Shown here: positions 28,095 to 38,100 of the stretch, piece by piece
Numbering within the stretch: position 1 is the stretch's first letter
Layout: each line of letters starts with the position of its first letter
Assembly: GCF_007754425.1 (NCBI RefSeq)
Contig: NZ_CP037452.1
Coordinates: 6,985,164 to 7,049,163, forward strand
DNA from: Gimesia fumaroli
GTDB taxonomy: Bacteria > Planctomycetota > Planctomycetia > Planctomycetales > Planctomycetaceae
Length of the DNA stretch: 64,000 bases
Reading direction: 5' to 3'
Notes under the pieces: generated by a model
The model's database searches: none
Told to the model about the DNA's origin: nothing
Seen by the model: only the letters and a program-made list of their open reading frames with translations
Position numbers and translations under genes: made by a program

Positions 28095-29008
28095 GATTTG
28101 AAAACGTCAACATCGCGCTGGTCCCCCGAAAGGGCTTCAATTGTGTGGATCTGGCGATCATGTTTTATGGTCGCTTTCTGGTCTCGATTCTGAAACTCTG
28201 GGCGCTGTTTGCTATCCCCGCCTGCATCCTGGTTTATCTGCTCAGCTATTATTTTCTGGTAGATATCAGAACGGCAATCACAGTCGCTTATTTCGTCTCT
28301 TCACCGCTGGGAGTCCTGCTTACCTGGAACACGGCTCTTTTTACGTTTGGCAAGGAGCCGGGATTTCGCAGCTTGCGGAGCCAGTTCAATCCGAAGCTGA
28401 TCCCGTTAATGCTGCGTTGTCTGTTTGATCGTGGGCTATTCTTTATCGGCCCTGCCTTGATCTTATTCTCTGGAAATATTCTGGTGTTGGCGGGATTGAT
28501 CTATCTCTTCTTTCCCGGGATCTGGTTGGCTCTGCGAAATGGATTTCGGGCAGAACAGGCGTCTCTCCGTTTTGCCGGTGTCGCGTCTCAGGAAGGAACC
28601 TCACACGATCATCGTACCAAAGATCTGATTTCGCATGATTTTGGCCGACTCTTTTCACGAGGGTTTTGGACGTTCTTTTTTTGCTACCTCATGACGTTGG
28701 TACTCTTTATTACATTCGATTATCTCTCCTATAAGCTATTAGACTATCCGATTCTGATCGGGCAAATTCCGTTTCTATTTGAAGCGGATAATATCGACCA
28801 GTCACTGACTAATATCCTGCTGCTAATGACGACGGATCCACGTGTCTTAACCGTCCTGACTGGCTTCATTCTGCTGGTTTATCCCATCGGTCGACTGGCC
28901 TGGTTTTTTACTTATATCGATCTGCGAGTCCGCCTTGATTGTTGGGATATGGAACTCAGGATGGTGGAAGTGGCTCAGAAACTGAATTCCCGGGGGACCA
29001 GCTCATGA
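28091..29008 (+). CDS. Polytopic membrane protein of the SpoIIM-DUF4129 operon
   Basis: A 305-residue membrane protein I do not recognise by family. Predicted spans: FLVSILKLWALFAIPACILV, AITVAYFVSSPLGVLLTWN, LFFIGPALILFSGNILVLAG with a following span, FWTFFFCYLMTLVLFITFD and VLTGFILLVYPIGRLAWFFT. A short hydrophilic loop sits in the middle. It overlaps the SpoIIM gene by 4 bases (ATGAG) and the next gene by ATGA, so translation is coupled. Genes in this place in other bacteria are poorly described, and the role is inferred only from its neighbours. Confidence 0.8.
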   Translation: MRFENVNIALVPRKGFNCVDLAIMFYGRFLVSILKLWALFAIPACILVYLLSYYFLVDIRTAITVAYFVSSPLGVLLTWNTALFTFGKEPGFRSLRSQFNPKLIPLMLRCLFDRGLFFIGPALILFSGNILVLAGLIYLFFPGIWLALRNGFRAEQASLRFAGVASQEGTSHDHRTKDLISHDFGRLFSRGFWTFFFCYLMTLVLFITFDYLSYKLLDYPILIGQIPFLFEADNIDQSLTNILLLMTTDPRVLTVLTGFILLVYPIGRLAWFFTYIDLRVRLDCWDMELRMVEVAQKLNSRGTSS

Positions 29009-29805
29009 ATTTCCCTGGCAACTCTTTTCAGCGCTTACGGCAAGGAATGGTGTGCATACTGCTAACGGCAGTCTGTCTGATGTTTTTTTCGACGGTCGTG
29101 TTTGCGCAACCGGCAGAGACCCAATCGATGGATCTCTCTTCCCCCGATCGGGGCATGCTCGAACGAGATACAAAACAAATCCTGAACCGTCCGGAATTTC
29201 GCCACCTGACGCGGGAGCGCCAGATTACCGGTGACGCGCCCTTTGATCTGAAAGATCTGATTAAAGATCCGCCGCCGTCAAAGCCCCGTCAATCATCACG
29301 GGTGATTTCCGGGATCGCAGGATATCTCATTATGGTATTGTCCTATGCCAGTGTTATCTGTGCCTGTGGTTTAATTCTATTTTTGCTCTATCGCTCCCTG
29401 ATAGGATTTAAATACATACGGAAAATCAAAGACGAGTCTGACGGACGCAACTTACAGGGAGAAGTCACGTTCGAACAGATTGTTTCACCCGCGGAGAGTG
29501 AGGTGTCAATCTACCTCGCACGCGCCAAAGAACTCGCACAGACTGGCGACTATCACAACGCCATCGTTCAGTTGATCTATGGTTCAATGAGTTTTATAGA
29601 ACGTGCAGGCTGGATTCGATTCCGAAAAGGCCTGACTTATCGCGATTACCTCCGTGCCGCCCGCCCTCACGGTTTACCCGGCGATTCATTTCGTCAAATC
29701 ATTCGCACCTATGAACCACTGGGGTTCGGACGGCGCGAAGCCACCAGAGAACACTTTGAAAGTACACTCCAATACTATGAATCAGCCTTCCAGAAAAAAG
29801 CGTGA
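29005..29805 (+). CDS. DUF4129-domain membrane protein
   Basis: A 266-residue membrane protein with a signal peptide (GMVCILLTAVCLMFFSTVVF then AQ), a periplasmic part of ~75 residues, and one span (GYLIMVLSYASVICACGLIL, about 103-122). A cytoplasmic DUF4129-like domain follows, with DYHNAIVQLIYGSMSFIERA and RKGLTYRDYLRAARPHG, a helical fold seen in transglutaminase-linked operons. Start ATG 29005 overlaps the previous stop (ATGA). In many bacteria DUF4129 proteins occur with DUF4350, MoxR-type ATPase and DUF58 genes; the last two are absent here. Confidence 0.85.
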   Translation: MNFPGNSFQRLRQGMVCILLTAVCLMFFSTVVFAQPAETQSMDLSSPDRGMLERDTKQILNRPEFRHLTRERQITGDAPFDLKDLIKDPPPSKPRQSSRVISGIAGYLIMVLSYASVICACGLILFLLYRSLIGFKYIRKIKDESDGRNLQGEVTFEQIVSPAESEVSIYLARAKELAQTGDYHNAIVQLIYGSMSFIERAGWIRFRKGLTYRDYLRAARPHGLPGDSFRQIIRTYEPLGFGRREATREHFESTLQYYESAFQKKA

Positions 29806-31012
29806 ACGAAAAAACGCCGGCTGGATCTGGCTGTTTTTTCTATGCTTATTACTGCCACTGCACCTCTGGTTCCCGGAGTTTGGTACCGGTGCGCTGGACG
29901 ACTCCTATAGTTCGTCTGCCAGTGGTAAAAAAGCGTTTTACCTTTTGCTGGAAACAGAAACACTGGGCGCGGAACGAAACCGGGTTCCGCTAACCGTGTT
30001 GCTTCAATCTCTGGATGTTGATGAAACACTTTGTATCCTCGGGCCAGCTCGTTATCCCAGCCCGCTCGAGTGGTCATCACTGCTTGCCTGGGTGAATGAG
30101 GGAGGACGACTGGTGATTACAGCAAATCACCAGCATCCGGAATTTGAAATCACTCCGTTAGAGATCAAAGTCCGTTATCTTGATGAAACCGAGCGTGAAA
30201 ATATTCCGCGTATGGAATCAGAAAAGAAAAATGAGAGAAGTTTTTCACTCACCGAGAAAGATGACCACGCCCTGCTACAGAGTCAGGCTACGACCATCTT
30301 TCCTGATGCCTCATCCATTCTCTGGGAGACCAATGCGCTGGTCGAATCTCTAATGGGAGAGACACTTATTACAGCGGGTGAAACAAAGCAGGCTCTAAAG
30401 CAAAAACACGGCAGCGGTGAGATCGTTGTCGCTGCTTCCTCTGAAATTTTTTCCAATCAATCCATGGTGGATGGCGGGGGCGTTCCCGCATATCGATTGA
30501 TTGAATCTGCTGGAGCCGCCGACTATGTTGTGGTTGATGAATCATTGAATGCCTCGGGAACCTCGAAAGTCGTCGCTTTGCTGATTGACCCGACCTTCCG
30601 GCCTTTAACAATCCAGCTGTTGATTACGCTTTTGATTTATGGCTGGTGGCGGAGTGTCCGATTTGGTCCGATACTTGCATCCCACTCTCTCCCGCGACAT
30701 AACATCGTGTCTCATACGGACAATGTCGGGAATCTACATTATAAAAAAGGAAATGGACGAGATTTGTTCTACGCCTACATCAAGCAGTTATTCACTCAGC
30801 TGCATTTCAGGAGTTTTCGGGGAGAAGAACATCGAGTGATTGATCCCATCGCCCGGCGGATGAAAGAAGACCCGGAACAAATCAAATCACTCCTGCAGCA
30901 GGCAGCCCAACTTTCCAAGTCTGAAAAAATTGATCGTCATCAAATGGGTGACTTCATCCGTAAGCTGTCGAAAATCCGTCAGGCAGCGCAACCTGGATAT
31001 TCTAAAGATTAA
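29777..31012 (+). CDS. DUF4350-domain membrane protein
   Basis: A 411-residue membrane protein that overlaps the DUF4129 gene by 29 bases. An N-terminal span ([20 protein letters not shown], about 15-34), then a soluble region with [40 protein letters not shown] and a later span ([20 protein letters not shown], about 275-294), ending with a cytoplasmic helical tail. The G-G-R-L-V-I-x-A-N element is typical of DUF4350, which resembles a ThuA/glutamine-amidotransferase-like fold. Start ATG 29777 is chosen because the upstream part of the frame only mirrors the DUF4129 gene. It probably forms a membrane complex with its neighbours. Confidence 0.85.
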   Translation: MNQPSRKKRERKNAGWIWLFFLCLLLPLHLWFPEFGTGALDDSYSSSASGKKAFYLLLETETLGAERNRVPLTVLLQSLDVDETLCILGPARYPSPLEWSSLLAWVNEGGRLVITANHQHPEFEITPLEIKVRYLDETERENIPRMESEKKNERSFSLTEKDDHALLQSQATTIFPDASSILWETNALVESLMGETLITAGETKQALKQKHGSGEIVVAASSEIFSNQSMVDGGGVPAYRLIESAGAADYVVVDESLNASGTSKVVALLIDPTFRPLTIQLLITLLIYGWWRSVRFGPILASHSLPRHNIVSHTDNVGNLHYKKGNGRDLFYAYIKQLFTQLHFRSFRGEEHRVIDPIARRMKEDPEQIKSLLQQAAQLSKSEKIDRHQMGDFIRKLSKIRQAAQPGYSKD

Positions 31013-31029
31013 ACAATGAAAGCGTTTTC

Positions 31030-31386
31030 GTGATTACCTACCATACTATAGCCAAAGTTGGCGAGATCCCTGAAGGAGAAGGCCGTGCGTTTCATATCGA
31101 AGGACTGATGGTCGCCGTTTTCCTGAAACAGGGAACATATACCGCCATTAACGATTTCTGCCCCCATCAGGGAGCACCGCTTTCTACAGGATACGTCGAT
31201 GACGAAGGCGCTGTTACCTGCCCCTGGCATGCCTGGCGTTTTTGTATCAAAGACGGCACCTGGCTCGATAATCCGAAGTCGAAGCTGCACGTTCCGGTTT
31301 ATCCCGTTCGCATTGAAGGGGACGAGATCCAGGTTGGGCTTGAACTCCCCACTGAGGAAACCGAATCGAACGAGTCTCAAAGCTGA
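31030..31386 (+). CDS. Rieske 2Fe-2S ferredoxin-like protein
   Basis: A 118-residue cytoplasmic Rieske protein, an electron carrier or small subunit like NirD or dioxygenase ferredoxins. Cluster ligands are clear: C-P-H in [15 protein letters not shown] (about 43-45) and C-P-W-H in [10 protein letters not shown] (about 64-67), with [15 protein letters not shown] after. The GTG at 31030 is the only plausible start, 17 bases after the DUF4350 stop, so it is the last gene of the operon. Why an electron carrier should sit with RDD/SpoIIM/DUF4129 proteins is unclear. Its 3' end overlaps the convergent metal-dependent hydrolase gene by 10 bases. Confidence 0.88.
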   Translation: MITYHTIAKVGEIPEGEGRAFHIEGLMVAVFLKQGTYTAINDFCPHQGAPLSTGYVDDEGAVTCPWHAWRFCIKDGTWLDNPKSKLHVPVYPVRIEGDEIQVGLELPTEETESNESQS

Positions 31387-32060
31387 CAGAACTCACCCGG
31401 TTCCAACAGGACTGGTTCAGCTGTGGTCTGTGCCCGAATTTGTTCTGCCCACGCAGCGGCATCCTGTTCAATCAGCGGCCAGGTATTATAGTGCATCGGC
31501 ATTACTCGTTTGGGAGAAATCAGCTTAGTTGCCCGAATCGAATCCTCAGGTCCCATGGTAAAGTTATCGCCAATGGGTAAGATCGCCAGATCCACCCCTT
31601 CTTCGCCGATTAAAGTCATGTCATAAAACAGGCCTGTGTCTGCGGCGAAGTAAATTGTACCATCCGTTAATTTCAACAGAATTCCACAAGGACTGCCGCC
31701 ATTACTGCCATCAGGCAGCATCGAGCCGTGATGGGCGATTGTGAGTTTGACGGTTCCAAACTCGTATTGGTGTGCGCCGCCAATATGCTGCGGATGTACA
31801 TTCTCCACACCCTGTTTGCCCATCCAGTCAATGATTTCAAAATTGGCAATCACCAGGGCATTCGTTCGTTTGGCAATGTCAACCGTATCACCAACGTGGT
31901 CGCCGTGTCCATGACTGACAATAATCGCATCTGCGGTTGCTTCATTCGCCGAAATTGCGGCGCTGGGATTTCCAGTCAGAAACGGGTCCAGCAGAATCGT
32001 CTTACCGGTGGTTTCAATTTGATAGGCAGAATGTCCCAGCCAGGTGATCTTCGTTGCCAT
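31377..32060 (-). CDS. UPF0173-type metallo-beta-lactamase-fold hydrolase
   Basis: A 227-residue cytoplasmic hydrolase of the UPF0173 family, related to L-ascorbate-6-phosphate lactonase and other metallo-beta-lactamase-fold proteins. Motifs: [23 protein letters not shown] (HxHxDH metal site), [19 protein letters not shown] and [12 protein letters not shown]. These give two metal sites, as usual for the family. The physiological substrate is unknown. The ATG at 32060 is followed by ATKITW, a typical family start. It ends inside the Rieske gene (10-base overlap) on the other strand. Confidence 0.9.
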   Translation of the reverse strand: MATKITWLGHSAYQIETTGKTILLDPFLTGNPSAAISANEATADAIIVSHGHGDHVGDTVDIAKRTNALVIANFEIIDWMGKQGVENVHPQHIGGAHQYEFGTVKLTIAHHGSMLPDGSNGGSPCGILLKLTDGTIYFAADTGLFYDMTLIGEEGVDLAILPIGDNFTMGPEDSIRATKLISPKRVMPMHYNTWPLIEQDAAAWAEQIRAQTTAEPVLLEPGEFCQL

Positions 32061-32136
32061 GATAGCCTCTGAGGAATGGATGAAGAAGTTAACTTGAATT
32101 TGACATCTGCAAGATACTACAGAATGACAATTGATT

Positions 32137-35100
32137 TCAAGCAGCTTGTTTCACATACAGATAAGCCAGACCAATTGCTCCGAGAATAAAACAGCAAATC
32201 GCCAGCCCCGCAATCATTCCCGAGAGCAATAACCAGCCTGTTAAACCAACCAGAGTCAAGAGCATCGCCAGTCCTTTCTGAGCTGCAGTAGATTGCATAT
32301 TCCGGGACACGCACCAGATCAAACCGATCAGGATCAAGGTCCAGATAACTGTCCAAAGCAGCGCCCCACCAAATTCATAGGTGTTTTCCGGCCGGACGCT
32401 TAGTGCCAGCTTGGGCTGCCCGTTGATCTTGGTAAACACAAGCTTGTGACCATGCAGGGGAATATCAAAGTGCAGGGAAATTCCGCCTGCCTGAGTCCAG
32501 GCGGCCTGTTGTCCTTGGCCGGCCACTTCATTCACAATGATCGATTCGACGGGAGTTGGTAAAGTATTTGACTGCAGATTTCGAATTGTATGTGATTTAA
32601 GGCTGGCGGGGCCTCCCAGAGGAATGTTGGTAGAGGGTGTTGGCAATGACCATCGTGTAGAGTTCTGTTCTGATTGTCTATTACCAAATCGAGCACTCCC
32701 TCCGATTCCTCCCATCTCTGCTGAAGCTTCAGATTGGATTCGATCGCTGAAATCGGATGGGGCCGCATTCGGCATTGCTGCCTGCTGTTGCATACCCAGT
32801 TGAGACTGACCCTGATCGTTGGCATTCTTTAAACTTTGTTTTCGTCTCAACGCACGGCTGTCAACCGCTTGGGGCGGAACGCCTTTTCCTTTAGCCCCTC
32901 CTTTTTTGTCAGATCCTTTGCTGAAATAGAAACCTTTCAGTTCCGATTTCGATTCCAGTGCTTTGCCTGACTGAGGTTTTGCAGGTAGATTCCCGCTCTG
33001 TTGTGTCAATCCATCGGTATTCGCGTCAAATAACGTGGCTCTATTCCCGATCACGAGCTGGTTAAATGTCTCTTCTGAGTCGAAATCGACCTGTCCGCTC
33101 TGCCCCTGGCCTTGTGAAAACGTAATGATCTTCTGCTGTTGTGCCTGACGTTGTTTCTCTTGCTGTTGAATCTCGCCAATCTGTTGCTTGATACGCTGAC
33201 CCTGCTGACCGGCATCCAGCGTCGAACTTTGATCCAGTTTCAATTCTAACTGCTTGAGATTTTTGATCGCCCGACTGCGAACGCGGTCACTTTTACTGCC
33301 GCTATACACCGAATACAAATTCTCCACATCTTTGGCCATGCTGGTCAGCGAGATGTCATCGGCACCATAGCCATTCACTGGTTCCACAGGCGTCATATTC
33401 GTGCGCGGGTCATCAAGCAGTGCAGTCGCTGCATACTCATCGGGAACGTAAACCGACCATTTGGTTTGCGCGACGGGAATACCATACTCGGCATCTTCAG
33501 CCGGGATCACGATTTGGGGTGGTTGTAAATCAATGTCTGCTGACTGCCAGCGAAAGGCCCCTTTGGGTAAGGATGCGGGCAGCCGTCCAGAGAGAATCAG
33601 ATTGACTGAAAACGAAAGATCCGCGGCACTCGTTTTGGGTAATGCCAGTAGATAAATATCGGAGCTTGTTTCTGCTTTCGCTGCGTCTCTTTTTAACAGT
33701 ACAGGAGCTGTCGGAACTCCCTTTACAAAGGCGCTTAATACCTGTGTCTTCTGGGGGAGTCTTACTGCCAGAAACTGTCGTGACCGATTTCGAATTCGAT
33801 AGTCGGCATGCGTTTTCCAGCTACCATCATGCGCCAGAACTGTGGTCAGCTCTGCCATATTAACGGCAGCCGCGGCACCCTGGTCAGCCTGGAACTGTTG
33901 GATCTGATACAGCGGCGGTTTGCCATTCGGAATAATCCGTGCCAGTTCCATCGCCTGATTGGCCAGAGAGTCATTGATAACCAAAGGCACTTCTTGACGA
34001 TCTACGGAAATCAGACTGTCCTGATTCAACAATGACAGGCGTGCCCACGAGTGATTGACCAGCATCAGAAAATGCTGCTGTGTTTCAAGTTCGGTTGTCT
34101 GCGGATCGACTTTGCTACTGGTATCCATGATCCTGACTTGCGGAATTTCAATTTGGCCGGAGTCGGGGGGAGACAACGTTGAATCGGCTGTGATGAAATA
34201 AGATCCTTCGACCGAATCTTGCAGATAAATGGTCCATTGAACAACGCTACCGCCGATCACCCGCTTATCCACCTGCCGAATCGATTTACCCCGAAAATCA
34301 AGATGCTCGCCTAACCAGGCTGGAGTCGCAAATGACAACACGCTAGTTGCAGCCCCTTGAATCGACCAGCGAATCGCCACCGTGTGGCTCACCGAAACAT
34401 TCCCCACCGTGGTCATCACCAGGGAATTGGCGGTAACGCCCGGCTGGGCCGGCGTCAGTGCCAGTTTAATCCACTCAGGGAGTTCGGCCGTCGATCGAAA
34501 TGCAAATTGCGGCAGGCGGCTTTGTTGTGCTTTCAGTTCAGGAGATAAATCAGCAGCGGAAATCGATCGCCAGTCGTTTAATTCAGGTGCACGGGCTACT
34601 AATGATTCATCACACCAGATTGCCAGATCGCTGCGAACGGACGATACTTCGAGCGGTGTCGGCATCATGACTTCGGCTACTGCTTGATTTGTTTCTCGGG
34701 GAATAACCCCCTCAAATATGATCTCCACCTGTTTGGTTTTTAACTCTTTAAATTCGAAAACCAATACCCGCATATCATCAGCGTTCTGCTCTATGATATA
34801 CCAGTCATCCAGGCCTTCTGAATTGACGTTGAGTACCAGGTAGTCTTCCGGGAGTTCCATGACAAACGTGGATTCGGGAATTCCCTTTAATTGATAGCGG
34901 ACCCGGCTGGAAAGACTCATCTTGCGTGGCGAAACCAGCACCGCGTGTTCCGCAATCGCTTGTTTCTCTGGTTGCCGACGCGAGACAGAAAATCGCAGTG
35001 TCAAAGGCCGCCGGGAAAATCGATAAGCCCACTGGGGACTCAGGTTCTGTCCGGCAATCTTCAGGAGCGGGGAAGATGTTGCCGGATTTTGGAATTTTCC

Positions 35101-38100
35101 GGTATCGATCTGAATCGCCCCCGTGATTTCATCCGGTCGAACCTGAAACTGTGACTCGGCATACACGCCCACCGTCCCCGTTTCATTGGTAATCTCTTCG
35201 GGGACCATCTGAGGTAGATTAACGGCCCGCGACTGTTTTCCAATTGATAAAGGCTGGAAGGCGACCACATTAACGGTCGTTGTCTCTTTGACATCACGCC
35301 TTAAAAAGATCTTGATGCGGCGGGCATCACCAGAGCCGACAATTTCCCAGCCTCCCACATCGGGGCCGGTGATTGACTGAATCCGCAAATCTTCCGAAAT
35401 CTTCAAACTGGCCTGATTGATTTGCCCCTGCCGGATGCGGTACTGGTGCGTGCTCTGCAGCTCCAGTCCGGCATCTTGAATGATGGTTGCCTGTGTTGAT
35501 TGACAATGCACGATTCCCTGAATCGCGCCCCGTTCTTCTGCGGGTCTCCAGGCAATTTGAATCTCCCCTCCCTGATCCACGGGCAGTTCCAGCATCGTTT
35601 TGTCGCCTGTGGTCTGTTTGCGATAAGAGGCTCTGGTCCCGGTGATACTCAGCTGTGAATTCTTATCCGGTAGTTCCAGTGTCAATCGACCGCTGGCAAC
35701 CGGCTTCAAATTGATACGAAAGCTGCCTGCGGGGCCCGTCTGCTGTGCGGGAAGATCAAATTCCAGGTCCAGCAGATGCAGGCCTGGTTCCGAAATCACG
35801 AGAGAGTAAAAATGCGGTGCCGCCTTTTTTTGTTTACTGAATTGATGTTGTGGATGTGCCAATAATGTAGCTGATTTCCCATCTAAGAGGGCGCTGCTGA
35901 TCGCCGCTACTCCCAATGGGAGTGGCAGTGTGACCGGTTGTTTGCCAACCGTATGGATCACCAGACGGCCCGTAACATGCACTACGGCCTGCCCAGCTTC
36001 CGCACCCGGTTTGACTTGTGCGGCATACAGTGCCTGGCTGACAGCTCCCAAAGAGGCAGCTGTTTCATCCATGGATTGTTCAGGATGAGCCGCGTTCCAG
36101 AGCTTTTTGAACTCGTCACGTGACAGAAAGATCCGCTGCGCACTTAAAGGATCTGATCCGACTTCATAAGGTACAATCAAATCCTGAGGTGGGCGAGGAT
36201 TGACGACAGGTTTCTTCTGTGCAAAACTTGCTGCAGGATCACTCATCAACGTACCCAGCAGTATGATTGATGCGATGGTTGCCTTCGTTTTATCTGGATA
36301 ACCCATCATCTCTTTCAACTCAGAACGAACCTGACGGACCATCCAGTCGAAACCCCAGAAGCAGGCCCCCAGAATGGTTCCCGTAAAAATGCCATCCAGG
36401 AATTCTTGAGTCCAGACAGGAAATAGCGCACTACAGGCAATGGGCACCAGAATCCCGATCAAGGTGAAGAGCAGTTTTCTAATGCAGGAAAGCCCGCGCA
36501 ACAGCCAGCACAACCAGAGCACGCCGACGATCACCGCCAGGTAGATCCGTTGACTCCGCTGTCGCTGCAGTAATGATACGGTTAATGCTAACGGTTTCTG
36601 TTGTGGTTCCCCATAATATTGAAACGCCAGCGACCGAAATCCCTCAGGCTCGGGCAAGGGGGCTTCCACTGACAACCGTCCTCCCAGAGCTCTGGCAGGA
36701 ATGTCTGTCGCTGGTTCACCGGCGGCCATTCCTTCAAACTCCGCTTCACCGTTTTTGGTGATCGTGATACCTGCCCCTCGTTGAAATACCTTCCCTCCTT
36801 CAATCCGCCGTTTGGATTTTTCAATCATGGGCTTCTCTGCCAGGTCTCCCGGATGGACAAGTAAAGGGGCTTTGAAAGCATCCTCTTTTTTAGCAGCGGG
36901 TTTCGGGGTGGCCTCATTTTCTATGAGATCAGGCAATGCAGGCGTTGCCTGAGATTGGTCCCTCGCTTCTTCCGCAGGCATATCGGTAGCATAGGAACCT
37001 TGTCGAAATTTGACGTCTGGGTCCGGACTAAAACCATCATTTGGTGCGGTTGCCGGATCGATTGATATTGCATTATTTCGTGCATCAGAACGTCGGGCTG
37101 CTTCTCGCGACTGCTGGACGGCGGGCAGCATCAAAGCAAACAGGATACAGAGAATCAGAAAGCCGACAATCATCGAGGCTGCATCGAATACGCTGCCTTT
37201 ACGGAATAGATACATTCCGATCAAAATGATTCCGGCAACCATGAATACACAAATCAACCTCCAGATGAGATCGCCCAGTGAAAGCAAAGCGAGTTGCTGA
37301 CGCAGGTACTCAATCATTCCCGGACGCATTAAAGATTGCTCCGGTACAAAGTCTCCTGAACTTTCGGTAATTAAGAGTTCATCGGGATAGAGAATGGTCC
37401 AGGACTGGTTCAGGATTTTCAATGGCTGGGTTTCACCGGTGCCATCGATGACTGCTAACTGTGGCGGCGTTTGTGAAAACTGTTTTGCTTTGTGCACCGG
37501 CGCGCGGTTTGCATCATACAATAGTTTCAAAGAATGAACGCCGTCAGACTGTGAGTCGGACGAAATCGGAACAATAAACGCCTCGCCCGTGTTACGGACT
37601 TCGACTGGAGTCCCATTCACCAGAGCCGAAAGTAATTCGCCTTGATCCGGCAAGACGACCTGGAGTGACTGAATGCCGACTGCGGAAAAGGACAGCAGTA
37701 CTTCATTCTGAACCTCGCCGGAATGCCCCAATACACTTTTCAATGCCAGCTGATGTGCGATGGCTGTGGGAACGGCTGTCTGATCGAAGCGGGTCGCTTC
37801 CGCCTGAATCTCGTGTCCAACGCCGACAAAGCGGTAAGCGGCTACGATTCGTTCTCGTGGTTGATAAGCAACCGGCATCGGTAATTCCGCGGCATCAATG
37901 GCGGTCAGCGATTGTCCTCGGAGGCCCGTTGCCTGGATTTTCAAACGCTGATCCCCTTCTGCTTCAAACGCGACTTCCCCATACTGGCGATCGGCAGACA
38001 TAATCTGCAATTGAGGAATCTTGACGACTTCCCCTTTTTTGCGTGGTTGTTCGACCGTTACTACCAGAATCTGTTTTCCACTTAAACGGCGATCCATTTT

